Assembly (NCBI RefSeq): GCF_007004735.1
Contig: NZ_SSNL01000003.1
Coordinates: 434,001-498,000, forward strand
Direction: 5' to 3'
Length of the DNA stretch: 64,000 nucleotides
DNA from: Salinigranum halophilum
GTDB lineage: Archaea; Halobacteriota; Halobacteria; Halobacteriales; Haloferacaceae
This document shows, piece after piece, positions 1 to 8,451 of this stretch. Both the position numbers and the translations under genes were made by a program. Position 1 is the stretch's first letter; each line of letters begins with the position of its first letter. The notes under the pieces were generated by a model. It saw only the letters and a program-made list of their open reading frames with translations. It was not told the origin of the DNA and did not search any database.

Positions 1-855
1 CCTGACGACCTCTGTCGCGCGACCGCTCTCGTTGCCGCCGGCGTACTCGACGTAGGTGAGCTCCCAGGTGTACGACCGGTTCGACACCGACCGCGCGTGC
101 GCGTCGGCCAGCGCCCGGGCGTCGACGATGCGCTCGATGGAGAGCCCCGGTGCGAGACCGAGCGCGTCCGGGGTCGGCGTCGCCGTGGCCACGGTCGTCG
201 GACGTGGCTCGTTCGCGACACCGACGTCGCCCGGGGCTGCACCGGGCGCACCGACGTCGCCTCCCTCCGTGTCCAGGTCGGCGAGCGAGCCGAGTGCCGG
301 TTCGACCGCCGGCGACGCTGCCGCCCCGAACGCGACGAGTGAAGCCACGAGCAGGACGGCGATGACGACCGTCTGCGGGACGGTCGACGCGAGTGAACGA
401 GACGAGCGCTCGTCGTGGCTGGCCCCCCGCACCGACCCGGGTGACGACCGCTCGTCGGCGGGTCGCGTCGGCGGTGCGACGTCGGCGACGACGCAGTCGA
501 AACACTCGCCGAACACCCGGTCTGCGACCGCCCGGTCGAGGCCGTAGCGGGCGAGGTCGTCGAGGTCCGCCGGGGTGAGTGTCGGTGCGTCGTAGCGGGC
601 TTCCAGCCTGTCGGCGCGACCAGGGTCGACAGTGACGACGACGTCCGGTGACGGCTGGGAGGCGCCGAAACGCGACCGGACGCCCGCTATGGCACCGGCC
701 CCGACGACCAGATACCGGTCGCCGTCGACGACGGCGGCATCCGACTCGACCCGCGTGGTCGCGCCACGCGCGGCGTACAGCGCAGCGAGGAACGTGGCGA
801 CGTCACGGCGAGAGCGGGTCCGAAGCAGCGCCGTAAGGGTCGGTCGAGTCGCCAT
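1..855 (-). CDS. Membrane-anchored haloarchaeal protein, C-terminus cut by window edge
   Basis: The frame is open from an ATG at 855 to the window edge, so only the first 285 residues are seen. Residues 1 to about 125 form a soluble domain (start MATRPTLTALLRTRSRRDVA). A charged linker follows, then one hydrophobic segment at about 161-180. A Pro/Thr-rich linker leads to an outer part ending in LADAHARSVSNRSYTWELTY. That last stretch looks like the start of the beta-rich lipoprotein-type domains found outside the haloarchaeal membrane. The likely topology is cytosolic N-domain, one membrane span and an external sensor or binding domain. Function is unknown. The gene is divergent from the histidine kinase at 962. 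Confidence 0.75.
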   Translation of the reverse strand, partial: MATRPTLTALLRTRSRRDVATFLAALYAARGATTRVESDAAVVDGDRYLVVGAGAIAGVRSRFGASQPSPDVVVTVDPGRADRLEARYDAPTLTPADLDDLARYGLDRAVADRVFGECFDCVVADVAPPTRPADERSSPGSVRGASHDERSSRSLASTVPQTVVIAVLLVASLVAFGAAASPAVEPALGSLADLDTEGGDVGAPGAAPGDVGVANEPRPTTVATATPTPDALGLAPGLSIERIVDARALADAHARSVSNRSYTWELTYVEYAGGNESGRATEVVR

Positions 856-961
856 CGGTGTGAGCGTTGGCGAGCGACTCGCAAGTATCCACCTGTCTCT
901 CCGCTCGTGTCAACGAGAGAAACAGTGATGTGGCCCTCACGCGTACAGACAGTGATTGAGG

Positions 962-2785
962 ATGTCACTCGCTGGCGCGGATAGCGGTTCGCACCCTGTC
1001 CTTCTCGCCGTGTCGCCGCTCGGGTTCGAGTGGACGCTCCCCGTCGCAGTCGTCCTCTTCGCCGCGGTCCTCGCGGTCGGGGTCACCGCGGCGCTGTGGC
1101 GGCGTCGCGATAGCCCTGGCGCGCGGTTGCTGGCCGCACTCGCGCTCGGCGCGGGGTGGTGGTCACTCTTCTACGCGCTGGAGCTGAGCAGTCGGACGCT
1201 GGCCGGGACGCTCCTGTTCGGTCGGCTCTCGTACGTCGGTATCGTCGTCGTCCCGCCCGCGTGGTTCGCGTTCGCCCTCGTCTACACCGGTCGACGAGAG
1301 CTGCTCGGGCGGGTCCGGCTCGCGCTTCTCTTCGTGCCGTCGGTGGCGATGGCCGGACTCGCCTGGACGACGGTGTCGACGGGGTTCGTGTGGTCGAGCT
1401 ACGAACTGACCCAGGCGACGGCGCTCTCGATTCCCGTCCTGGCCGTCGAGTACGGCCCTGCGTTCTGGGCGTGGACGGCGTACGCCTACCTGCTGACCGG
1501 GGCCGGCACCGTCCTGCTGGTGCTGTCCGTGGCGCCGGCCCGGCTGTTCCGCGCACAGACGGCCGCGCTCTTCGTCGCCGTCTCGGCCCCCTGGCTCGGG
1601 AACCTGGCGTTCCTCTCGGGGGCGTCCCCGCTGGACCTCACCCCCATCGGGTTCGTCGTGAGCGCGCTCGTTCTCGGTGGCGGGCTCTACCGGTACTCGC
1701 TGCTCGACGTCCACCCGGTGACGAGCGAACTGGCGCGGGCGGAACTCGTCGAACGGCTCCCCGAGGCAGTCGTCGCCGTCGACAATCGCGGGCGAGTCGT
1801 CGACCTGAATCCGAGCGGGGCGTCCGTCCTCGACACGACTCTGGACGACGCGGTCGGTGCGCCCCTCGCGCGAGTCGCCCCGTCGCTCGCGTCGTTCCTC
1901 GACGACGACGACGTCGAGGCCGACTACGTCGTCCCCGAGACGCAGCGTTCGTACGAGGTTCGCGTCTCCTCGCTTCGGGCTGACCCCGCGGCGGGACAAC
2001 TAGTGACGCTCCGCGACGTGACCGAGCGACGACGGCGCGAACGGGCGGTCGCCGTCCTCAATCGCGTCCTCAGACACGACCTCCGCAACGACGTGGCCGT
2101 CATCGAGAACTACGTCGAACTGCTCCGGCGGACCCCCGACGACGAGGCGTACCTCGACGGTCTCGCTCGGCGGGCGGGCGAGATGCGCGAACTCGTCGAG
2201 ACCGTGCGGGCCGTCGAGCGTCACCTCGACGCGGACGAGCCGGCGCGGTCGACGTTCGACCTGGTCCGTCTCGTTCGCGACCGGACGGCGGCGGCGGCAG
2301 ACGCGTACCCGAACGCGACGGTCGAGACCGACCTGCCGGCGGACGCGTGGGTCCGCGCGCTCGACCTCGTCGGTTCGGCCGTCGACAACCTCGTCGAGAA
2401 CGCCATCGAACACAACGAAACGGACGCCCCCCGTGTCCGGGTCGCCGTCGAGCGAACCGTCGTCGACGGCGACCGCTACGTCGAACTCACGGTGGCGGAC
2501 GACGGCCCACCGATTCCCGAGACAGACCGCGAGATACTCGTCGGCACCGACCCGAGCCTCGACGAGGCGAGCGGACTCGGGCTGTGGCTCGTCAACTGGA
2601 TCGTCACCGACTCCGGCGGGACCGTCAGCTACGAACCGAACGAGCCGCGGGGGAACGTGGTCACCGTCAGGCTCGAGACGCCCGACGACGCGCGGAGCGA
2701 GCCGACGCGACCGACGACGGTGCGGCTCCCTGCGGGAGAACGACGTGACGTCGCCCCGACCCACGCCGCACCCTGCGGTCGCTGA
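962..2785 (+). CDS. 7TM sensor histidine kinase with PAS domain
   Basis: Membrane signal-transducing kinase of about 607 residues. Residues 20-245 hold seven hydrophobic segments of the histidine-kinase 7TM N-terminal type. A PAS domain lies at about 260-355 (EAVVAVDNRGRVVDLNPSGA). The phospho-acceptor H-box is VLRHDLRNDVAVIENYVELL near 370-390. The ATPase domain shows the N-box NLVENAIEHNE, the G1 motif VADDGPP and the G2 motif SGLGLWLV. The ATG at 962 is preferred over an in-frame TTG at 956. No response regulator is adjacent, as is common for orphan haloarchaeal kinases, so the partner and stimulus are unknown. Confidence 0.88.
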   Translation: MSLAGADSGSHPVLLAVSPLGFEWTLPVAVVLFAAVLAVGVTAALWRRRDSPGARLLAALALGAGWWSLFYALELSSRTLAGTLLFGRLSYVGIVVVPPAWFAFALVYTGRRELLGRVRLALLFVPSVAMAGLAWTTVSTGFVWSSYELTQATALSIPVLAVEYGPAFWAWTAYAYLLTGAGTVLLVLSVAPARLFRAQTAALFVAVSAPWLGNLAFLSGASPLDLTPIGFVVSALVLGGGLYRYSLLDVHPVTSELARAELVERLPEAVVAVDNRGRVVDLNPSGASVLDTTLDDAVGAPLARVAPSLASFLDDDDVEADYVVPETQRSYEVRVSSLRADPAAGQLVTLRDVTERRRRERAVAVLNRVLRHDLRNDVAVIENYVELLRRTPDDEAYLDGLARRAGEMRELVETVRAVERHLDADEPARSTFDLVRLVRDRTAAAADAYPNATVETDLPADAWVRALDLVGSAVDNLVENAIEHNETDAPRVRVAVERTVVDGDRYVELTVADDGPPIPETDREILVGTDPSLDEASGLGLWLVNWIVTDSGGTVSYEPNEPRGNVVTVRLETPDDARSEPTRPTTVRLPAGERRDVAPTHAAPCGR

Positions 2786-2977
2786 GGCTGTGCGTGCCGG
2801 TGCGTCCGGGTCCGCTCCCTCGGTTCCCCTCGCCTTCGTCCCCGCGACGAGGCGAACGTCGCCGACGGCTGCTGTGTCTCTCGGGGCGGACTTCGCCCAC
2901 TAACTGGGCCCCGGGCGGTCCCGGTACCCGTGCCGCGAGACGAAAGACGAAAGTCCGGTCTCTCCGTATCCTCGGTA

Positions 2978-3319
2978 ATGAGCGACGACGACGCCCCGAA
3001 GCCGAGCGACATCGGCGACGAGGCGAACGCCCCTCCCGTCGAGGAGAAGCCCTACAAGATCATCTTCGAGGCGAACAAGTGCTTCGGCGCCGGCCGCTGC
3101 GCCGAGGTCGCGGCGAACTGGACGATGAGTATCGACACCGGACTCGCCCAGCCGCGGTCGTACTACATCGGCGAGGACGAACTGGACGAGAACGTCGAGG
3201 CCGCCGAGGTCTGTCCCGCCAAGAAGGGTCGCGGCGTCATCCACGTCATCGACCGGCGGACGGACGAGGAGATCGCACCGGACCCGAACGGGGACGGGAC
3301 GCTCTCCGTCGACTGGTGA
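2978..3319 (+). CDS. Single-cluster ferredoxin, three cysteines
   Basis: Small acidic electron carrier of 113 residues. The cluster motif is CFGAGRC near residues 34-40, with a distal CP pair in AEVCPAKKG near 78. Only these three cysteines are present. This fits a [3Fe-4S] cluster like that of cytochrome P450-linked ferredoxins, rather than the four-Cys [4Fe-4S] type; cluster type is inferred. The N-terminus is an acidic tail. The ATG at 2978 is chosen because the upstream extension to 2930 reads as non-protein sequence. No obvious redox partner is adjacent. Confidence 0.82.
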   Translation: MSDDDAPKPSDIGDEANAPPVEEKPYKIIFEANKCFGAGRCAEVAANWTMSIDTGLAQPRSYYIGEDELDENVEAAEVCPAKKGRGVIHVIDRRTDEEIAPDPNGDGTLSVDW

Positions 3320-3366
3320 GGCCGGACCGAAACCCACTTGCGGGGGAGCGAAAAACGGATGAGTGC

Positions 3367-3451
3367 GCGAGGGTGGCTGAGCTAGGCCAAAAGCGGCGGA
3401 CTTAAGATCCGCTCCCGTAGGGGTTCGAGGGTTCAAATCCCTTCCCTCGCA
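3367..3451 (+). tRNA. tRNA-Leu (anticodon TAA)
   Basis: An 85-nt class II tRNA. The acceptor stem GCGAGGG (3367-3373) pairs with CCCTCGC (3444-3450), followed by discriminator A at 3451. The anticodon stem GCGGA/TCCGC encloses the loop CTTAAGA, giving anticodon TAA at 3403-3405 (reads UUA). A variable arm and the TpsiC arm GAGGGTTCAAATCCCTT are present. There is no intron. CCA is not encoded. Confidence 0.97.
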
Positions 3452-3668
3452 CTTTCCGACTTCGAACGAACGGTGGGGTCGAACGTGCGGACGGCGGGGG
3501 CTCGAACGAGACGACGAGCGACAGCGAGCGGAGGTGGCGTGGTTCGACCCCGTCCGGTACCGAAGACAGCGGCCGAGTCCAGCGGAGCGTCGGTTCCACT
3601 CGGGGCAACGATTATCTCGGCTGCACGACATGTATTGGTAACCACAGCGTACGGTCCGTCCCACGCCC

Positions 3669-4643
3669 ATGCCCCACGTCACCGACACCCCACCACCGGA
3701 GATACAGGAAGACCTCGCGGGTCTCGAACGCGCACTCGACGAGTGCGTCCCGCCCCGGACCATCGACCGCACGCTCCTCGTCGCCACCTGGAACGTCCGT
3801 GCCTTCGGCGGCCTCACCGAGAAGTGGGTCTCCACCGGGGACGACAGCCCGAAGCGCGACCTCCAGTCGATACACGTCATCGCGGCCATCATCCGCCGGT
3901 TCGACGTCGTCGCCCTCCAGGAGGTGAAAGGGACGCTGAAGGCGCTCCGGCACACGATGAAGCTGCTCGGGCCGAACTGGGGGTTGCTCCTCACGGACGT
4001 CACTCGCGGTTCGAAGGGGAACGACGAACGACTGGGGTTCCTCTACGACCGGCGGACGGTGCAGCCGAGTGGCCTCGCCGGCGAACTCGTCGTCCCGAGA
4101 GAACAGCTCGACCGGCGCGACATCACCGAGGAGGCGCTGCGCGAACAGTTCGCGCGAACCCCGTACGCGGTCAGCTTCCGCGCGGGCGACCAGACGTTCA
4201 TCCTCGTGACACTGCATGTGCTCTACGGGGACTCGGCGGACGCCCGGACGCCCGAACTCCGCGCCATCGCCGAGTGGCTCGACGAGTGGGCGCGCGACAT
4301 CAACGCCTGGGACCACAACCTCGTCGCGCTCGGCGACTTCAACATCGACCGCAGAGGCGACGAACGGTACGAGGCGTTCACGTCGACGGGACTGACCGTC
4401 CCCGACGACCTCAACGACGTCCCCCGGACCATCTTCGGGGACGAGGACGACGAGGGCAAGTTCTACGACCAGATCGCGTGGTTCACCGCCGACGAGGGCA
4501 GACCGGCGCTCTCGCTCGACTACCGCGAGAGCGGCGCGTTCGACTTCCGGGAGGTCGCCCTGCCACGTCGCGGACTGAGCCGTCGGTCGCTCTCGTGGCG
4601 GGTGTCGGACCACTACCCGCTGTGGGCCGCGTTCGAGCTGTAA
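3669..4643 (+). CDS. Endonuclease/exonuclease/phosphatase (EEP) family protein
   Basis: A 324-residue protein of the DNase I-like EEP fold. The N-terminal strand motif LLVATWNVRAFGG and the following VVALQEVKG supply the metal-binding Asn and Glu. NLVALGDFNIDRRGD gives the Asp-Asn pair, and SWRVSDHYPLWA gives the C-terminal Ser-Asp-His motif. All key catalytic residues of the family are visible. There is no signal peptide. Substrate cannot be told: members cut DNA, RNA or phospholipid headgroups. It stands alone downstream of tRNA-Leu, with a TATA-like GATTATC near 3609. Confidence 0.88.
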   Translation: MPHVTDTPPPEIQEDLAGLERALDECVPPRTIDRTLLVATWNVRAFGGLTEKWVSTGDDSPKRDLQSIHVIAAIIRRFDVVALQEVKGTLKALRHTMKLLGPNWGLLLTDVTRGSKGNDERLGFLYDRRTVQPSGLAGELVVPREQLDRRDITEEALREQFARTPYAVSFRAGDQTFILVTLHVLYGDSADARTPELRAIAEWLDEWARDINAWDHNLVALGDFNIDRRGDERYEAFTSTGLTVPDDLNDVPRTIFGDEDDEGKFYDQIAWFTADEGRPALSLDYRESGAFDFREVALPRRGLSRRSLSWRVSDHYPLWAAFEL

Positions 4644-4765
4644 TCACTAGTGGGAGACAAGGGCGACAGGGCCAGTGTCGCCCCTCCCGGGAGTTGCCGT
4701 CGCACACGCCGAACCTGCAACTGGAACGACAAGATACTTGACGGATGGGCTAATGAGATGTAATT

Positions 4766-4969
4766 ATGCGTGAAGCGTCGGCCGCCTCGTCGTCGTTCGC
4801 GTGGACTGACGTCGTCCTCGTGACGATGGGTGTCGTCCTCTTCGGGGCCTTCACCGTCGGGTTCTTCTCGTCGATTCCGCTTCGACTCGCCAGCAGTGTG
4901 GGGTCGGTGCTCGCGACGGTGACGTGGCTCGGCTCCGTCGCCGCGAACCCCAGTGCGCGCGGCCGGTAA
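4766..4969 (+). CDS. Small two-TM membrane protein
   Basis: A 67-residue protein with two hydrophobic segments, about 16-34 (VVLVTMGVVLFGAFTVGFF) and 38-58, and short polar ends. No motif gives a function. The ATG is preceded by an AT-rich stretch (ATGAGATGTAATT), fitting a start close to the promoter. Codon use matches its neighbours. Haloarchaeal genomes carry many such small membrane proteins. Confidence 0.65.
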   Translation: MREASAASSSFAWTDVVLVTMGVVLFGAFTVGFFSSIPLRLASSVGSVLATVTWLGSVAANPSARGR

Positions 4970-5084
4970 CCCGGCCGACGACGCCCGTGCCGAGCGACGG
5001 CGAGCACGCTCACAGGTGTTTATTCTCGTGCACTCGTGACGCCGTCCTCGTGTTCCGTTCGTACGCGCCACAGCAGGCGCTCTT

Positions 5085-5216
5085 CAATCAGTCTCGAAGA
5101 GAGTGGTTGCGGTCGCCAAATCGGCGACCGCGAACCGCCCTGAATTGGTCCCCGCTGACGCTTCGGCCCTCCAAAGCGAAGCGTCATCTACCACAAGCCC
5201 CCACGACAACTTAAGC
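5085..5216 (-). mobile_element. Probable solitary right end / omegaRNA-like remnant of an IS200/IS605 (IS1341-type) element
   Basis: A gene-free, less GC-rich patch with two strong hairpins: GCGGTCGCC/GGCGACCGC (5109-5117 with 5123-5131) and TGACGCTTCG/CGAAGCGTCA (5156-5165 with 5177-5186). Read on the minus strand the order is the CTTCG hairpin, a short spacer, the GGTCGCC hairpin, then GAGACTGATTGAAGAG. From memory, this resembles the structured DNA downstream of tnpB in haloarchaeal IS1341-type elements, where the tnpB 3' end also yields a guide-type RNA. No tnpA or tnpB is present, so it would be a relic or an end left after deletion. Exact ends are not defined. Confidence 0.4.
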
Positions 5217-5389
5217 GTGCCGCCAGCGGAACGTGTGTCGTGTTCCCAACACCGCGAATATCTGTCTCTCACACGGCGACACAATCCTGCCGGGCGCACG
5301 CCGCCGGTGCGTGTCGGTCCGTCTCACGGGTGTAGACGTCGTCGCGCTCGGACAACGGCCTTTTCTTCGGCCGGTTCCTTCCCAGGGAT

Positions 5390-5878
5390 ATGAGTGAGGT
5401 TCCGGGTCGAGTGCGGCGGGCCTTCGCCGGCCACAGCGGGTTCGAAGAGGCGGGCGTCGACGAGTACGTCTCGACGGCGACACCGTTCGACGCGCAGGTG
5501 CGGGTGGAAACGGCCGACGACGGCCACGTCCGGTTCGCCGTCGAGGTGCGCGTCCCGACGCTCTCGGCCGTCGTCGACGGCGACGTCGCGGACGTCGTCG
5601 AAGCGGGCTGGACCGAGACGTTCGAACTCCGGGTCGAGGACGTCGGCGGTGTGACGAAGGTCGACCGCGGCCTCAGCCCCACGGTCCGTCAGCTGGACGA
5701 GGAGCTCGTCGTGCGCGTGGAGTACACGGACCTCAACGAACGGCGGGGGGTCGACGACGCGGCCGCGCTCGTGACGTTCGTCGAGGGGACCTACGTGCAG
5801 GGAGTCATCCCCGGATACGACTACACCGAGCCGGTGACGTCGCTCATGTCGAGCGCGAAGGACGCGGGCGGGTTCTAG
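5390..5878 (+). CDS. DUF5813 family protein
   Basis: A 162-residue, highly acidic cytosolic protein. It starts MSEVPGRVRRAFAGHSGFEE and carries the haloarchaeal pattern of a DUF5813 protein (a beta-rich middle, then VEGTYVQGVIPGYDYTEPV near the C-terminus). Function is unknown in the family. It is transcribed alone, convergent with the RAM protein that ends at 5894. Confidence 0.78.
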   Translation: MSEVPGRVRRAFAGHSGFEEAGVDEYVSTATPFDAQVRVETADDGHVRFAVEVRVPTLSAVVDGDVADVVEAGWTETFELRVEDVGGVTKVDRGLSPTVRQLDEELVVRVEYTDLNERRGVDDAAALVTFVEGTYVQGVIPGYDYTEPVTSLMSSAKDAGGF

Positions 5879-5893
5879 CCTCGCTGGACCGGC

Positions 5894-6130
5894 TCAGTCC
5901 ATCGCGATGTACGTCTGGGTGTCCTCGATGCCGTCGACGGCCTGAATCGCGGAGGCGATGTCCTTGACGTCGACGGGCGTCTCGACGTGGACCTTCACGA
6001 TGAAGTCGACGTCCCCGGCGACGATGTTGGCGTCGACGACGCCGTCGCCGAGGTCGAGTATCTCGCCCTTCAGCCGGTCGGCCTCGCCCGTGTTGGCCTT
6101 GACCATGATGTAGGCGGTGACCACCGTCAC
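5894..6130 (-). CDS. Stand-alone Lrp/AsnC ligand-binding (RAM) domain protein
   Basis: A 78-residue protein that is only the RAM (alpha-beta ligand-binding) half of an Lrp/AsnC regulator. It has no DNA-binding HTH. Typical segments are AYIMVKANTGEADRLK, VVDANIVAGDVDFIVKV and the C-terminal DTQTYIAMD. The GTG start at 6130 overlaps the TGA of the upstream trkA-type gene (GTGA), so the two are translationally coupled. Such stand-alone RAM proteins may bind small effectors. Coupling to an RCK protein suggests a role in ion-transport control; this is inference. Confidence 0.88.
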   Translation of the reverse strand: MTVVTAYIMVKANTGEADRLKGEILDLGDGVVDANIVAGDVDFIVKVHVETPVDVKDIASAIQAVDGIEDTQTYIAMD

Positions 6131-6810
6131 CCACCCCCGGGGACGGCGGCGACTTCGTCACCGACGAGGAGCTGTCGGACTTCGCCGAGGACCGAGAAAT
6201 CCGCGAGGACGGCGACGCGGTCGCCGAGTTCCAGCGAGTCGTCGGGGAGCGGGACGCCCATCGGCTCGTCCTTCTTCCCGAACGCGAGGAGGTGGGCCTT
6301 CTCCGGCAGGGCGACCTCGCTGAGCGTGTACCCACGCATCGGCGACGCATCCGTCACGGTGAGAAGCACCACCTGCAGGTTCTGTGCGATGTCGGCGATG
6401 GCGCGGATAGAGCCGCCGAGCAGGGCGTTCTTAGCCACGACCGCGCCGAGGCGCTCGGGGTAGACGATTTCGTCGACCTCCCCGGCGTACTTCTGGTAGA
6501 TCTCCTCGCGGTACTCCTCGTCGATGCGCATCACGGTCCGGCAGCCGTAATGCTTCCCGATCATGCACGCCGCGAAGTTGACGTTGAGGTTGCTCGTGAG
6601 CGCCCCGAGCGCGTCGGCCTCGTCGACGCCCGCCTCGAGGAGCACGTCCTCGTGTGAGCCGTCCCCGGTGACCACCTCGAACCCGGCCGCCCGGCAGCGT
6701 TCCTGTCGGTCCTCGTCGAGTTCGACGACGGTCACGTCGTGACCTTCCTCGATGAGCACGCGTGCGGTCCGAGAGCCGACGCGCCCACCACCTATGATAA
6801 CGAATCGCAT
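6127..6810 (-). CDS. trkA: TrkA/RCK family potassium-transport regulatory protein
   Basis: A 227-residue cytosolic protein with an N-terminal Rossmann (RCK-N) domain: FVIIGGGRVGSRTARVL binds NAD(H) or a nucleotide, and VVELDEDRQERC supplies the acidic strand-2 end. A TrkA-C (RCK-C) domain occupies about residues 145-225 (YTLSEVALPEKAHLLAFGK). Such subunits gate Trk/Ktr potassium channels. No TrkH is nearby, so the partner is encoded elsewhere. The ATG at 6810 lies about 25 bases from a TTATTG TATA-like box (near 6836), so a leaderless transcript is likely. It forms an operon with the downstream RAM protein through a GTGA overlap. Confidence 0.88.
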   Translation of the reverse strand: MRFVIIGGGRVGSRTARVLIEEGHDVTVVELDEDRQERCRAAGFEVVTGDGSHEDVLLEAGVDEADALGALTSNLNVNFAACMIGKHYGCRTVMRIDEEYREEIYQKYAGEVDEIVYPERLGAVVAKNALLGGSIRAIADIAQNLQVVLLTVTDASPMRGYTLSEVALPEKAHLLAFGKKDEPMGVPLPDDSLELGDRVAVLADFSVLGEVRQLLVGDEVAAVPGGG

Positions 6811-6947
6811 GAGTGTCGATACATCGTACGGCGGCAATAAGGTTGTCCCCGTCTCCGCTTCTGCTCCGGTCACCGTCGCTGTCGCCGTCGGCTCTCGTTC
6901 CCGGAGCAGGCGAACACTTTTTGCCCTGTTGTGGAGTATCACATGGC
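6811..6947. promoter_or_regulatory. Divergent promoter region between trkA-RAM operon and second RAM gene
   Basis: A 137-bp region drives both directions. TATTGCC/TTATTG near 6831-6837 is a TATA candidate for the minus-strand trkA gene, about 25 nt from its ATG. CACTTTTTGCC near 6914-6924 is a candidate for the plus-strand RAM gene, again about 25-30 nt upstream of its ATG. Both spacings predict leaderless mRNAs. Confidence 0.45.
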
Positions 6948-7181
6948 ATGGTTCACGCGTTCATCATGGTGAAGACCGGCGCCGGCGAGTCAGAACAGCT
7001 CCTGGGGCCCGTTCGGGACCTCGACTCGGTCACGGAGGCGCACATCGTCGCGGGGGCGTACGACATCATTGCCGAGGTGGACGCCGACGAGGTGTACGAG
7101 GTGCTGAAGGCGGCCTCGAGCGGGATTCAGGGCTTACAAGGCGTGACCGACACCAAGACGTACATCGCGATGGACGACTGA
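6948..7181 (+). CDS. Stand-alone Lrp/AsnC ligand-binding (RAM) domain protein
   Basis: A 77-residue RAM-only protein, clearly a paralog of the one at 5894-6130. They share the order AFIMVK, HIVAGAYDIIAEV and the terminal DTKTYIAMD. There is no HTH, so it is a ligand sensor or assembly module rather than a DNA-binding regulator. The ATG at 6948 follows a TATA-like ACTTTTTG by about 25 nt; longer in-frame extensions upstream run through promoter sequence and are rejected. It is divergent from trkA and its linked RAM gene. Confidence 0.9.
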   Translation: MVHAFIMVKTGAGESEQLLGPVRDLDSVTEAHIVAGAYDIIAEVDADEVYEVLKAASSGIQGLQGVTDTKTYIAMDD

Positions 7182-7203
7182 CCGCCCGCTGGCACGCTGT
7201 TGC

Positions 7204-8244
7204 TCAGTCTTCTTCGAGCGGGTGGGTCGCCCGGTACCGGCGGCACTCGGCGCGCTGGTCGTCGAGGTGGGGTGATGGCCCCGCGTAGACGGGGTCGAAC
7301 AGGTCGTCCGGGCCAGGCGTCTCGACCGCCTCCGCGGCCGCGACTGCCGCCGCGAGTTCCTCGTCGGCCCGCTCGCGCGTCTCCGTGACGAACGCGTCGT
7401 CGATGACACCCTCGTCGCGGAGGAACGCCTCGAGCCGGTCGACCGGGTCGCGGGTCCGCCACGCGGGCAGGTCGGACTCCGCCGGCCGGTAGCGGTCGGG
7501 GTCGTCGGCGGTCGTGTGCGCGCCCTGGCGGTAGGTGAGCGCCTCGACGAGGACGGGTGACCCCTCGCGGGCCGACGCGAGCGCCTCCGAGACGACTTCG
7601 CGGACGGCGAGCGGGTCGTTGCCGTCGACCTGCACGCCCTCGAACCCGTACGCGTCAGCCTTCTCGGCGATGCTCTCCGAGGCTGTCTGGCGCTCGCGGG
7701 GGTGGGAGATAGCCCAGCCGTTGTTCTCACAGAAGAAGACGGTGGGTGTCTCGAACACGCCGGCGAAGTTCATCGCCTCGTGGGTGTCGCCCTGACTCGT
7801 CGCGCCGTCGCCGAAGCAAACGAGCGCGGCCTCGCCGTTTCCCCGATAGTTCCGCGCCATCCCGAGTCCGACGGCGTGGGGCAACTGACTCGCGATGGGG
7901 ACCGCCTGCGGGAGGACGGGCAGGTCGTGGTCCGAGTGGAACTCGGGGTGGCCCCGCCGAAAGAGCAGGATGTCGCTCATCGGGACGCCGCGGGCGATTT
8001 GAAGCGCGTTCGAGCGGTAGGTGGGGAGGAGCCAGTCGTCGTCGCGCATGGCGTGGGCGGCCCCCACCTGCGCGGCCTCCTGACCACGGAACGGCGGGTA
8101 GCCGCTCATCCACCCCCGGCGCTGGAGGGCGAGCGCCCGGTCGTCGAACCGTCGCGTCCGGACCACGTCCCGGTAGGCCGCACGGGCGTCTTCGGGGCCG
8201 AGCCACGAGTCGCCGAGCGAGCGGTCGGCGATGAGTCGGTGCAT
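7204..8244 (-). CDS. Thiamine-diphosphate-dependent 2-oxoacid dehydrogenase E1 component, alpha subunit
   Basis: A 346-residue E1-alpha of the pyruvate/branched-chain 2-oxoacid dehydrogenase type, which would decarboxylate a 2-oxoacid on ThDP. The ThDP-Mg motif is complete: GDGATSQGDTHEAMNF through to FFCENN. The segments YPPFRGQEAAQVGAAHAM and LPTYRSNALQIARG are typical of the family. A conserved HDLPVLPQAVPIASQLPHA substrate-channel loop is also present. No E1-beta, E2 or E3 gene is adjacent, so it is an orphan whose partners must lie elsewhere. Substrate (pyruvate or branched-chain) cannot be decided. The start at 8244 matches the family N-terminus. Confidence 0.88.
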   Translation of the reverse strand: MHRLIADRSLGDSWLGPEDARAAYRDVVRTRRFDDRALALQRRGWMSGYPPFRGQEAAQVGAAHAMRDDDWLLPTYRSNALQIARGVPMSDILLFRRGHPEFHSDHDLPVLPQAVPIASQLPHAVGLGMARNYRGNGEAALVCFGDGATSQGDTHEAMNFAGVFETPTVFFCENNGWAISHPRERQTASESIAEKADAYGFEGVQVDGNDPLAVREVVSEALASAREGSPVLVEALTYRQGAHTTADDPDRYRPAESDLPAWRTRDPVDRLEAFLRDEGVIDDAFVTETRERADEELAAAVAAAEAVETPGPDDLFDPVYAGPSPHLDDQRAECRRYRATHPLEED

Positions 8245-8451
8245 GACCGGCGTTGCCCCGCCGGGCGTATAAATCCAGCCGGGAGTCGGCACGCGAAGTA
8301 GGCGCTCCCTACCCGATTCGACCCACCCCGTCGCGGCGGGAGCCTGTTCGTAACTAAGGCGGTCCTTCGCTATCGCCCCACCGAGTATGTCAGCTCCCGA
8401 CGCGGCTCGCGCTGGTGGTCCCGGACGAGTACACCCCTCCCGGAGGCACGG

